64,000 nt of DNA from an uncultured Bacteroidota bacterium (GTDB lineage: Bacteria; Bacteroidota; Bacteroidia; B-17B0; Aurantibacillaceae): positions 1 to 64,000 of the forward strand of contig CALMVZ010000025.1 of NCBI GenBank assembly GCA_937873155.1, read 5' to 3'. The notes beneath the pieces were generated by a model, which saw only the letters and a list, made by a program, of their open reading frames with translations, was not told the origin of the DNA and made no database searches. Both the position numbers and the translations under genes were made by a program. Below, in pieces: positions 9,701 to 16,174 of the stretch; the first letter of the stretch is position 1, and every line of letters begins with the position of its first letter.

Positions 9701-10207
9701 TGTAGAAGTGTAAGTTTTGAATTTCTTTGTTTGTCTGTTGAAATGTGCTAATCCGCCGCCCCAGACAGCGATCCACAATTCGCCTTTTTTATCTTCCATA
9801 AAATGTACAGCACCGCCGGGAGGATAAGAGGTTGGATCTTTTTCGTTATTGAAATAATGTGTGAATTTTTCTGTTTTCGGATCAAAACTGGTAAGGGCGA
9901 TCTCGAGATAACCGATCCAGATGACACCTTGTTTATCGATGTATAAAGAATAGAGTGGTAAATGGAGTAAGCCGCTTGAATCTTTAGTAGCGGGGTAGAA
10001 TTTTGCGGAGTGGCCATTATACTTCATCAACCCCTTATCTGTGAGCATCCACATCAGGCCGTTATTATCCTTTTTGATTTTCCTTACCAATTTAGCAGGA
10101 AAACCGGTAGACGGATCGAGGTGATTGAATACGTAGTCGAGTTTTTGTTGCGCAGATAACCGCAGAAGCACAAAGAGGCAGAATATGAGTAAACGGGCGC
10201 GGGTCAT
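6773..10207 (-). CDS. propeller-sensor SpoIIE-type serine phosphatase
   Basis: A large membrane signalling protein. From the start at 10207 it has a signal peptide (MTRARLLIF... ending SAQQ). Two-component-regulator propeller repeats then fill about 700 residues (many copies like GLMWMLTDKGLMKY and LWISTEVAGI). A Y_Y_Y domain comes next, then one membrane helix, a charged coiled coil ending HYAKRIQTALL, and a C-terminal PP2C-like SpoIIE domain (SGDFYW, GDCTGHGVPGAFMS, FYSDGYADQFGG). The metal-binding Asp residues lie in GDFYW and GDCTGHG. It senses a periplasmic signal and would dephosphorylate a cytoplasmic partner, often an anti-sigma or STAS system; none is seen nearby. A longer reading from 10243 is possible but puts 12 polar residues before the signal peptide. 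Confidence 0.88.
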   Translation of the reverse strand: MTRARLLIFCLFVLLRLSAQQKLDYVFNHLDPSTGFPAKLVRKIKKDNNGLMWMLTDKGLMKYNGHSAKFYPATKDSSGLLHLPLYSLYIDKQGVIWIGYLEIALTSFDPKTEKFTHYFNNEKDPTSYPPGGAVHFMEDKKGELWIAVWGGGLAHFNRQTKKFKTYTSTKEEAAADPTRISTHNCTYVVEMPDGKFMVGTWEGEGFKNSTVQHFDPVTEKFSRFDLGKYKYVNNSEKDVMRSAFRIVHFIYPAPDKKIWIGSFIGLICVDEEAMTIQRISGVGGKFDGSGKYENAMDYLVDNNGQLWISTEVAGIMTIDPVSKKCAYINHQYKNSTTIRGDNIFSMFKDEDDNIWITTSGGGVDIYTPLLQQFKFEDNESLEAEKTNRAQGQTALHHLTFSKNSADIYLSHGNGLTVYNPVTDSSWRIDCREVLKKNVGKTGLKDLHQNSNHVFSVHEYGNKVCIANGHGPIIYDKVKKTFDFSLFKDYQVIDIERNKYGFVAFARNKAAKDYNIRLVHFDTNFKFVKELHYPEWPFPDMQGHINGGFVQPLGEHHWYINLNQRAFYIYNEENSEFKMYCARKECNNNFPDSMLTPLTKDMDDNLWMLGNNGIHKFDYRTGKTENYTDRFKLAIGKELIMSLTFDTEGYAWLALKQDLIRYNMKTGESFRFTHRLGLNVGGFSKVATYFNERKEIYMMSSYGLLHFDPHKLNFTRKKPDIFISGIIINKDTLNTKAFSSFMDSEHSLDHDQNHLTIEYATYQLYTPGPKKYEYRLLGLDSAWYNNEDRNYVSYSSLSPGSYILELKCLNVYGVNSAVTTFTFVIQPPIWKRWWFIAAEIILIALLIWGYIKQRERKHLADKEKLERTVTERTKEVVEKAKEIEMQNEIIFEKNKELTDSIKYAKRIQTALLANAEFMKEHLPPHFVFFKPKAIVSGDFYWATKVSGGSNSELFYLMVGDCTGHGVPGAFMSLLNISFLNEAISQQNILEPNKVLDYVRAKLISNLSADKGSDGMDGTLVCFNKKAKSFTYASAHNKPVLIRNGVMQELPADKMPIGKGERSDPFTLQTVQIQKGDSIYFYSDGYADQFGGPKGKKFKYRQLNEILVQICNKPVEEQKQFLYDAFEKWRDNLEQIDDVMVIGFKL

Positions 10208-10274
10208 GCGGGTATGAAAATACGAAAATATTTCCTGGGGCACCGCGGTAAAAAATAAAAACAGAAATTTTCTT

Positions 10275-10312
10275 CCCCTTTTTTCAAAGGGGAGTACCGT
10301 CTGGACGGGGAT
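10275..10312. repeat. short hairpin-bearing intergenic repeat candidate
   Basis: CCCCTTT (10275-10281) pairs with AAAGGGG (10286-10292) over a 4-base loop, followed by GGGGAGTACCGTCTGGACGG. This wording resembles dispersed intergenic elements of Bacteroidota genomes. Only one copy was noticed in this window, so repeat status is a guess. Confidence 0.3.
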
Positions 10313-10336
10313 TTTTACGCAAAGCTGCTCTGAAAA

Positions 10337-10600
10337 TTAAATCACCTTTCCCAAATAAAAACTCAGCAAGTTATACGTCTTCTGAAATTCGTCTTTATAG
10401 CTTGGGGTATTAAATTCAACTGCGCTTGAATATGCCAGCTTCTCAAAAGTATTTAAGATCTGCCTGAATGTATCCGCATCCATACAAGGCTCAAATAAAT
10501 TTTTATTATTCTCTAAGATATTATAGATATCAAACGCAGCCTTACGCGGTGTGTTTGTACTTAGTCCTTTTATTTCATTTATCAGATCGTGGAGGCGCAT
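10337..10600 (-). CDS. small hypothetical protein
   Basis: Function not recognised. Starting at the ATG at 10600, the product is about 87 residues, soluble and mostly helical (LHDLINEIKGL, then AAFDIYNILENN, then FRQILNTFEKLAY). A longer reading from 10678 adds 26 basic residues that run into the opposite gene. Its ATG overlaps the ATG of the opposite gene in the shared tetramer CATG (10598-10601), so at least one of the two starts may be wrong. It lies at the outer edge of the restriction-modification region. Confidence 0.5.
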   Translation of the reverse strand: MRLHDLINEIKGLSTNTPRKAAFDIYNILENNKNLFEPCMDADTFRQILNTFEKLAYSSAVEFNTPSYKDEFQKTYNLLSFYLGKVI

Positions 10601-10862
10601 GGGGGTAAAGATACTGTTTCTTTTATTACACCGAATTTTTATCTCCTTGTTTAGGGGCAAAAAATGGGAACCGTACACCGATCATGAAATTGCGCTTGAG
10701 AAATATGCTATCCGCTTTATGGAACTCCGTAAAGGAAGTGAAACAGAAACGAAACCTTTCCTGGAGGATTATCTGATTTTGAGAGATTATATCCTTGACT
10801 ATTGTAGATTAAATCATCTGGATTACAAATCAGCGCGTACAGGATTAGTCTCTATTAAATAA
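10599..10862 (+). CDS. small hypothetical protein
   Basis: Function not recognised. The C-terminal 65 residues look like a real soluble helical domain (EIALEKYAIRFMELRKG and then FLEDYLILRDYILDYCRL). The first 16 residues are hydrophobic but may only mirror the opposite strand; a TTG start at 10647 would avoid overlap with the divergent gene. The 3' end overlaps the convergent HpaII-like gene by 8 bases. It has no clear partner. Confidence 0.5.
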   Translation: MGVKILFLLLHRIFISLFRGKKWEPYTDHEIALEKYAIRFMELRKGSETETKPFLEDYLILRDYILDYCRLNHLDYKSARTGLVSIK

Positions 10863-11928
10863 ATCTAATTTGTAAATTCAAATTAAAGTAATTTGTACCC
10901 TCTTTATTGTATATTTTTCCAAAATTATGTCTTGTACTACTAGCAGTTTCTAATTTTGTATTGTTAAACAAATAGTCTTCAAATTGATTCCGATTATATA
11001 TATGATAACATAAAACCTCACCACTTTCTTTGACTAACAAATACCCGCCAGTTGTATCATATAAACCACTCCATACCTTAGAAGGCATCATCCCTAGAGC
11101 GACATCAGTTAAAAAACGTTTTATTTTATACTCATAAAATGAATGTGAAAACTGAGTGTCGTACTTTAACGGGTTCTTTTTGCTTATTTCGTCCGAAAGG
11201 TTTTTAATTGTTGTATTTTTTGTTGTATAAAAGGAAAGAACAATCTCCCCTAAAATATTAGGCAAAAGACTGTCAATTAAAATCAAATTATTTTTAAATA
11301 TATCTTGTTCAAGAGTTAAATATTTTAACTTACCACCCGATTTGTTTATTGCTTCTAATCTATCTTTTATTTTGCTTTTGGTATCAATGCCATTTATTTT
11401 ATCAATAATAAATTTTGAGGGATTAAAGTTAAGAATTTGGTAAATAAAATTTGTTGTTTTTCCTGCATTTAAAAGAGTAGAATCGCCTCCCAAATGAGAT
11501 TTGATACTAAAACCTAATTCTATTTGTTGGTTAATTCTTAGATCGTGAATAACAATGCGAATATCGGTTTTGCTTGTTGATTTTGCCTTTAATGTTTTGC
11601 AGTTTATGGTCCTCATAAAAGATTCAATTTCGGGGACGCTAAACGCACCTTTTGAATCTTTTATTTTTTGCAATAAAACAGATGCTTGACTTTTGAATTT
11701 TGTGACTGGAATTCGTAGTATTTCTTTATTTGAAGAAATGATTACCAAATCACCGTTAATTTCGTATTCATAATTACCACCACTTTCAATTCTGAGAACT
11801 TTAATAATCGGGTAAAACAATTCTTCTACTTTATTTAAATCAGTATCGCCAGAAAATAATTTGGTATCACCAAGCACCTTAAATAAGGTATATATTTCAC
11901 TCCAATCTCCTTTATTCCCTTTTATCAT
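10855..11928 (-). CDS. HpaII-family type II restriction endonuclease
   Basis: Predicted endonuclease of the HpaII family (known recognition site CCGG). The 357-residue length matches the family. The N-terminus MIKGNKGDWSEIYTLFKVL and the core segment IELGFSIKSHLGG (about residues 136-148), followed by TLLNAG and TNF, are the family's signature. The PD-(D/E)XK-type residues are probably Asp122 and the SIK at 141-143. The start overlaps the stop of the upstream EVE-like gene by 4 bases (ATGA), so it is the last gene of the vsr-C-M-X-R run. Recognition of CCGG is assumed from the family and from its neighbour methyltransferase. Two sequence lines counted by eye gave 22-30% GC, lower than the SpoIIE gene nearby. 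Confidence 0.85.
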   Translation of the reverse strand: MIKGNKGDWSEIYTLFKVLGDTKLFSGDTDLNKVEELFYPIIKVLRIESGGNYEYEINGDLVIISSNKEILRIPVTKFKSQASVLLQKIKDSKGAFSVPEIESFMRTINCKTLKAKSTSKTDIRIVIHDLRINQQIELGFSIKSHLGGDSTLLNAGKTTNFIYQILNFNPSKFIIDKINGIDTKSKIKDRLEAINKSGGKLKYLTLEQDIFKNNLILIDSLLPNILGEIVLSFYTTKNTTIKNLSDEISKKNPLKYDTQFSHSFYEYKIKRFLTDVALGMMPSKVWSGLYDTTGGYLLVKESGEVLCYHIYNRNQFEDYLFNNTKLETASSTRHNFGKIYNKEGTNYFNLNLQIRFI

Positions 11929-12983
11929 ACCTCTTTTGTTAATATAACTTCCCCTAATTCATTTACAGAATAAGATATTAAACTCACAATATTTTCCTTT
12001 TCTACTGTTTGTCTTTTAATCAAGTAATCCATTAATTCAAAGGAAAATCTCGTTGAAATATATACGCCTTCATAACTGTTAACAGGAAGAGATTTACTGG
12101 CTGCAAATGATTTAAGATACCCTATTAATTGAGAAATTTCTTCAATACCTATAGTAGCATCTTTTTTTAATTCAAAAAAACTATAAAAATAAATTTTATC
12201 GGCTTGCTTAAAGGTTGCTAGAATATCACTTCGGAATTGCATGGATTTAAACACTGGGGCTTCAAGAATGAGTTCGTTGAAATTAATCAGCCCTAATGAT
12301 TCTCTAACTTGGTTCGTATTATGTAAAACATTATAAACTATGTATGCATGTAAAACATCTTCAAGAATCGCTTTTCCGCCTATAGCGGGGATTCTGTTAA
12401 ATATAATTGCGGTTGGTCTCGTAACTCTATCAATATCTTCAGCAATAAATTCACTCGCTTCAATTTTTATAAGTTTTCTATTTACATTATTAATTTGCTT
12501 AAAGCTATCCGGTTTAGTTTTTGCGTTGTATTTAAAAAAAAGATGAAGTATTTCTTCAAATTCAGATTCAAATAATTGTCTTATTCCTCTATAAGATGAA
12601 TTGATATCTCTGGAAAGACTTATTAGCGAATCTATTTTACCTGATTCTACAAGGCTATAAAACTCGAATGATGGAACAGGATTTGGAAAATTATATTTTA
12701 TTTTGAAGTCAAATCTAAAAGGATAATATTCGTTCTCGTCATTAAACAAGTTGTCATAACATATATAAGGCGTAGAGGTTACTTCGTAAACCCCTTTAAA
12801 TTGAGAAATTGGATTTTTAACATAAAGTAAAATTAAGTCGCCTGGCCTGACAGCATAAAGGTCCTTAATTTTCCCCCAAATGGTTTGCCTGCTTTCACTA
12901 GGATTTCCAACGTTACCGTAAACTCCTTTTTTGTCCGAAATACTCACAGCATTTTCATTTGTAATGCAAATATGAAATCCCAT
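11925..12983 (-). CDS. EVE-like domain fused to NucS-like PD-(D/E)XK nuclease
   Basis: A 352-residue protein between the methyltransferase and the endonuclease. Residues 1-95 look like an EVE/PUA-type reader domain: a conserved Trp36 in IWGKIK, VRPGDLILLYV (45-55), GVYEVTS (64-70) and YYPFRFDF (86-93). Domains of this type bind modified bases in DNA or RNA. After a helical linker, residues 200-350 have a nuclease pattern: Glu208 in a leading helix, Asp253 in SDILATF, Glu271-Leu-Lys273 in FELKKD and Gln285 in EISQLIGYL. This arrangement resembles NucS/EndoMS and related PD-(D/E)XK enzymes. It may be a modified-base-dependent nuclease, a mismatch nuclease or an accessory of the restriction system. 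Gap to the methyltransferase is 7 bases. Domain calls are by eye. Confidence 0.65.
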   Translation of the reverse strand: MGFHICITNENAVSISDKKGVYGNVGNPSESRQTIWGKIKDLYAVRPGDLILLYVKNPISQFKGVYEVTSTPYICYDNLFNDENEYYPFRFDFKIKYNFPNPVPSFEFYSLVESGKIDSLISLSRDINSSYRGIRQLFESEFEEILHLFFKYNAKTKPDSFKQINNVNRKLIKIEASEFIAEDIDRVTRPTAIIFNRIPAIGGKAILEDVLHAYIVYNVLHNTNQVRESLGLINFNELILEAPVFKSMQFRSDILATFKQADKIYFYSFFELKKDATIGIEEISQLIGYLKSFAASKSLPVNSYEGVYISTRFSFELMDYLIKRQTVEKENIVSLISYSVNELGEVILTKEV

Positions 12984-12990
12984 ATTCTTT

Positions 12991-14223
12991 CTATTTAAGA
13001 AGGCTTAATATTTTTGATGCAGTTGCTTGTATTGCAGGAACAGCAACAGAATTCCCAAATTGTTTATAGGCAGAGGCATCAGCAACAACAATTTTAAAAT
13101 CGTCAGGAAACCCCTGAAGCCTTGCCCATTCACGAGGCGTCATTTTTCGAACCCCTTCTCTATTTACCATTCCTTTGATTTTCGTTTCAGGAGTAAAATT
13201 TGTTATACGATGATCGAAAACCAAATTTCTTTCTCTACCCATTCCTCCACATACAACTGCATTCGCTGTGCCATCATCAGGAATCATTTCATAACCAAAA
13301 CCATTACCTTTATTAGCGTGTCTTGCTTTGTGATCTTTTAAAGTTTTAAGATATTGAGTCGATAAATAATATCTGGTTGCAACAGGATCCTTTTCTCGTA
13401 TATCAAGAAATATCTTTTTTTCCTTTATTGGTTTAGGATAAGTAAAACCAGTAATTTTTAAATCCTTTCTGAATCCAACAATAAAAATACGCTCTCTGTT
13501 TTGCGGTACACCAAAATCTTTAGCATTTAATATTTGGGGTTCAGGTACAAAATAACCTAAGTCATTTCGCAGGACGCTCAAAATTGTTTTAAGTGTATTC
13601 CCTTTATCATGATTCCGTAAACCTTTGACGTTTTCTAAAAAAATTGCCTTAGGCTTATGTTTCTTAATTATTTCAGCAACATCGAAAAATAAAGTCCCTC
13701 TTGTATCTTTAAAACCAGCACGTTTTCCGGCTATTGAAAATGCCTGACACGGAAAGCCTGCACATAAAACATCAAACCCTTTTGGAATAGAATCTTTCGT
13801 TTCCTTTTGGGTTATATCTCCAAATGGAACTTCTCCAAAATTAGCTCGGTAAGTTTTTTGCGCTTCTCTGTCCCACTCACTAGTGAAGACACATTTGCCG
13901 CCAAGTTTTTGCATAGCCAGCCTAAAACCGCCTATCCCGGCAAATAAGTCTATAAACTCAAATTTTGGACTTAAGGGTGGAGGAAAAGGAATGTCCCATT
14001 TAATATCAAGATCATATTGATAATAATCTTCTGCAGCGATTGTTTCTGTTAAACCATTTAAGTAATTCTTAAGTGGTTTCTTACTAAAATTTTTTTCTTC
14101 AGTATCAGATTGAAGAAAGTGAGTGATTTCAGCAAGGTGATTATCACCTTTGTTTGCTTTAGGATCGAAAAGCTTTTCGCTTATCTTACTAAATTTAATT
14201 TTTTTTGTTTTTAATTTTTTCAT
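12991..14223 (-). CDS. DNA cytosine-5 methyltransferase
   Basis: A 410-residue C5-cytosine methyltransferase, the protective half of the type II system. In order: an extra N-terminal region of about 88 residues; motif I DLFAGIGGFR (92-101); motif IV with the catalytic Cys159 in GFPCQAFS; motif VI ENV (197-199); motif VIII QNRERIFIVG (241-250); a target recognition region of about 100 residues containing GNGFGY and GGMGRERNLV; and motif X QFGNSVAVP. With the HpaII-like enzyme beside it, the target is probably CCGG with methylation of the inner or outer C. Its start overlaps the C-protein stop by 4 bases. Confidence 0.93.
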   Translation of the reverse strand: MKKLKTKKIKFSKISEKLFDPKANKGDNHLAEITHFLQSDTEEKNFSKKPLKNYLNGLTETIAAEDYYQYDLDIKWDIPFPPPLSPKFEFIDLFAGIGGFRLAMQKLGGKCVFTSEWDREAQKTYRANFGEVPFGDITQKETKDSIPKGFDVLCAGFPCQAFSIAGKRAGFKDTRGTLFFDVAEIIKKHKPKAIFLENVKGLRNHDKGNTLKTILSVLRNDLGYFVPEPQILNAKDFGVPQNRERIFIVGFRKDLKITGFTYPKPIKEKKIFLDIREKDPVATRYYLSTQYLKTLKDHKARHANKGNGFGYEMIPDDGTANAVVCGGMGRERNLVFDHRITNFTPETKIKGMVNREGVRKMTPREWARLQGFPDDFKIVVADASAYKQFGNSVAVPAIQATASKILSLLK

Positions 14224-14444
14224 ACTTTTTTATTTTTAAAGTCCCTAAAAAAGGTTGAAAAATCGGTGTTAAGCGCCTTAATGATTTTTTCTAAACTTTT
14301 AATCGAAATATTTTTTCGACCGTTCTCTACATGGTTCATGTATGTTCTGTCTACATCAGCTTCCCATGCAAGTTGCTCTTGAGTTAAACTTTTTTGAATT
14401 CGAATCTCTTTGATTCTAAGTCCGATTTTTTTCTCCATAGACAT
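14220..14444 (-). CDS. controller (C) protein, XRE-type HTH
   Basis: A 74-residue XRE helix-turn-helix protein (GLRIKEIRIQKSLTQEQLA, then DRTYMNHVENGRKNIS), of the size and sequence of controller proteins of type II restriction-modification systems. These bind an operator before their own gene and time expression of methyltransferase and endonuclease. I chose the ATG at 14444; a reading from 14477 would begin inside the 36-bp dyad at 14461-14496, which is better read as its operator. The stop overlaps the methyltransferase start (ATGA), so C, M, X and R appear to form one operon. Confidence 0.82.
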   Translation of the reverse strand: MSMEKKIGLRIKEIRIQKSLTQEQLAWEADVDRTYMNHVENGRKNISIKSLEKIIKALNTDFSTFFRDFKNKKV

Positions 14445-14460
14445 AATGTAAAATTGGAAA

Positions 14461-14496
14461 ACGTGACCTATAAGCACATTTGCTTTTAAGTCACGT
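14461..14496 (-). promoter_or_regulatory. C-protein operator (C-box) candidate
   Basis: A 36-bp inverted repeat with perfect 7-base outer arms ACGTGAC/GTCACGT; 15 of 18 base pairs match overall. Read on each strand, the arms give GTGACCTATAAG and GTGACTTAAAAG, close to known C-box half sites (GAC-TAT-like). It ends 17 bases before the chosen C-gene ATG. The dyad is seen directly; binding by the C protein is inferred. Confidence 0.7.
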
Positions 14497-14500
14497 ATTG

Positions 14501-14513
14501 CTACAAATTGTAG
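14501..14513. repeat. perfect 13-bp palindrome between vsr and C gene
   Basis: CTACAAATTGTAG has perfect 6-base arms around a central A. It lies 4 bases from the C-box dyad and 8 bases from the vsr stop. There is no T tract, so it is not a usual terminator; it may be a second regulatory site. Confidence 0.4.
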
Positions 14514-14521
14514 TAAAGTTC

Positions 14522-14935
14522 TTAACGAAGGGAGTTAAGAAGAGAGGATAAGGTTTTTTCAACCTTTTTAGGTTTAAGCTGGCAGGTCCAAATATTAATT
14601 ACTCTCCAGCCTTCTTTTTTAAGGTTTGAACTTTTCTTTTTATCGTTGGCAACATTGCCAATTATTTTTTTCAGCCACCATTCCGTCTTTGTTTTGGGAA
14701 TAGTCGCGTATTTACAGTTTTTATGTCCGTGCCAAAAACAACCATGAACAAAAATTACAGTTTTATATTTGGGTAAAATAATATCCGGTTTACCCGGGAG
14801 TTTCGCATCATGCAAACGAAACCGAAATCCTTTTGAATGTAAAAATTTACGTACTAAAATCTCAGGCTTTGTGTTTTTGCCTTTGATCTGACTCATATTA
14901 TAACTCCTTATTTCTTTAGAGTGAACATCTGCCAT
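14522..14935 (-). CDS. vsr: very short patch repair endonuclease (Vsr)
   Basis: A 137-residue Vsr-family endonuclease. It nicks beside T:G mismatches that arise when 5-methylcytosine deaminates at a methyltransferase target, so it is the natural companion of the C5 methyltransferase. Visible residues: Asp51 in GKPDII (the metal-binding catalytic Asp), His64, Cys66, His69, His71 and Cys74 in the FVHGCFWHGHKNC zinc-binding stretch, and WW near 86-87. Length is normal. It is upstream of the C gene on the same strand, separated by 77 bases holding the C-box, so it probably has its own promoter. Confidence 0.93.
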   Translation of the reverse strand: MADVHSKEIRSYNMSQIKGKNTKPEILVRKFLHSKGFRFRLHDAKLPGKPDIILPKYKTVIFVHGCFWHGHKNCKYATIPKTKTEWWLKKIIGNVANDKKKSSNLKKEGWRVINIWTCQLKPKKVEKTLSSLLNSLR

Positions 14936-15047
14936 CCTGCAAATATAATGGAATTCCAGAAGCGTATAAATTAAAATTTACTGAATTACAATAAGTTACA
15001 ACTAAAATATTTAAATAAATTAACAAAAATGTTTACATAAAATTGTT

Positions 15048-15055
15048 TATATTTG
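15048..15055 (+). promoter_or_regulatory. candidate -7 element for the antitoxin-toxin pair
   Basis: TATATTTG matches the TAnnTTTG consensus and ends 11 bases before the ATG at 15067. No exact TTTG -33 box was found. It argues against a start at 15043, which would lie upstream of the element. Confidence 0.4.
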
Positions 15056-15066
15056 AGTATAAATAC

Positions 15067-15528
15067 ATGAAAACCAATATATCCATAATTAAAGGCGTCC
15101 ACCCGGGTTTTATACTAGCGCGTGAATTAAAGAAGAAGAAAATTGCTAAAAGCAGATTTGCTATCGCGCTTAATGAGTATCCGCAAACACTGGTTTCAAT
15201 TACAAAAGGCAAACGCAATATGAATGCAGCGCTTTCCCTTAAGATTGAAAAAGCATTGGATATGGAAGAAGGTTTTTTTATGGTGTTACAGGCGTATTAC
15301 GAAATAGAACGCGAAAAAAAGAAACAGAACACAGCGCATCCCGATCTTTCTAAAATAAGGAAGATACTTTTCTGGGATACGTCGTTTGATAAGATAGATT
15401 GGAAAAAACATAAACGCAGCATCATTAAACGCGTTTTTGAAAGAGGGAATGAAGAAGAAAAAAATGAAATAAAAAAATTCTACGGAGAAGAGCTCATAAA
15501 TTCTGTATTGAAAAAAGATGACAGATAA
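15067..15528 (+). CDS. HTH antitoxin (HigA-like, DUF6922-like tail)
   Basis: A 153-residue DNA-binding protein predicted to be the antitoxin of the toxin gene it overlaps. The N-terminal half is a HigA-like XRE fold (HPGFILARELKKK, then ALNEYPQTLVSITKGKR). The C-terminal third has the conserved run FWDTSFDKIDW followed by a helix with RRVFERGNEEE-like text, as in the DUF6922 family that often accompanies AbiEii nucleotidyltransferases. The first possible ATG is at 15043, but the start at 15067 fits the HTH alignment and the -7 element. The last 11 bases overlap the toxin start. Confidence 0.75.
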   Translation: MKTNISIIKGVHPGFILARELKKKKIAKSRFAIALNEYPQTLVSITKGKRNMNAALSLKIEKALDMEEGFFMVLQAYYEIEREKKKQNTAHPDLSKIRKILFWDTSFDKIDWKKHKRSIIKRVFERGNEEEKNEIKKFYGEELINSVLKKDDR

Positions 15529-16162
15529 TTTATATTACAATACAGTCACTCCTTATTTACTAAAGGTGCTTAAACAATTAATAGCCGCAAAGGAATTTGA
15601 AAAATTCAGATTAGTAGGCGGAACATCTTTAAGTTTACAAATAGGTCACCGTTTGTCGGTAGATATAGATCTGTTTACGGCTGCGCCTCACGGCACAATT
15701 GATTTTAAAACGATAGATAACTATTTATCTGCCAATTTTCCTTATATACAAACAAGTAAAGTAGAAGAAATAGGTTTCGGCAGATCTTATTTCGTTGGTG
15801 AAAGTGCAGAGCAAAGCGTGAAGCTCGATGTTTTTTACACGGAAGATTATATTACTCCTGTTATAGAAACAGATGGCATAAGATTAGCAAGCGCAGAAGA
15901 TATTATTGCCATGAAACTGGATGTGATCAACCGCGGTGGCCGAAAAAAAGATTTTTGGGACATACATGAATTAATACCTGACTATTCTTTTAAGACCATG
16001 TTAAGTCTTCACGGAAAGAAATATCCTTGTGGTCATGACGCCAAACATATAAAAAAGCAATTTTCAAATTTTGAAGTTGCAGATGAAGAAGCAGATCCTG
16101 AATGTCTGCGCGGAAAGATCTGGGAAATAATTAAATTGGATATGATCGATTTCGCAAAATAA
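15518..16162 (+). CDS. AbiEii/AbiGii-family nucleotidyltransferase toxin
   Basis: A 214-residue nucleotidyltransferase of the AbiEii/AbiGii toxin family. The core is LVGGTSLSLQIGHRLSVDIDLFT (about residues 27-49 in two pieces: GGTS and DIDLF), the GS-x-DxD motif of the polymerase-beta fold. A later Lys-containing helix IIAMKLDVINRGGRKKDFWD also matches. Family members add nucleotides to tRNA or other targets and cause abortive infection or growth arrest, held back by the antitoxin. It overlaps the antitoxin gene by 11 bases. It ends 12 bases from the convergent truncated TPR gene. Confidence 0.82.
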   Translation: MTDNLYYNTVTPYLLKVLKQLIAAKEFEKFRLVGGTSLSLQIGHRLSVDIDLFTAAPHGTIDFKTIDNYLSANFPYIQTSKVEEIGFGRSYFVGESAEQSVKLDVFYTEDYITPVIETDGIRLASAEDIIAMKLDVINRGGRKKDFWDIHELIPDYSFKTMLSLHGKKYPCGHDAKHIKKQFSNFEVADEEADPECLRGKIWEIIKLDMIDFAK

Positions 16163-16174
16163 AACAATAAAGGC

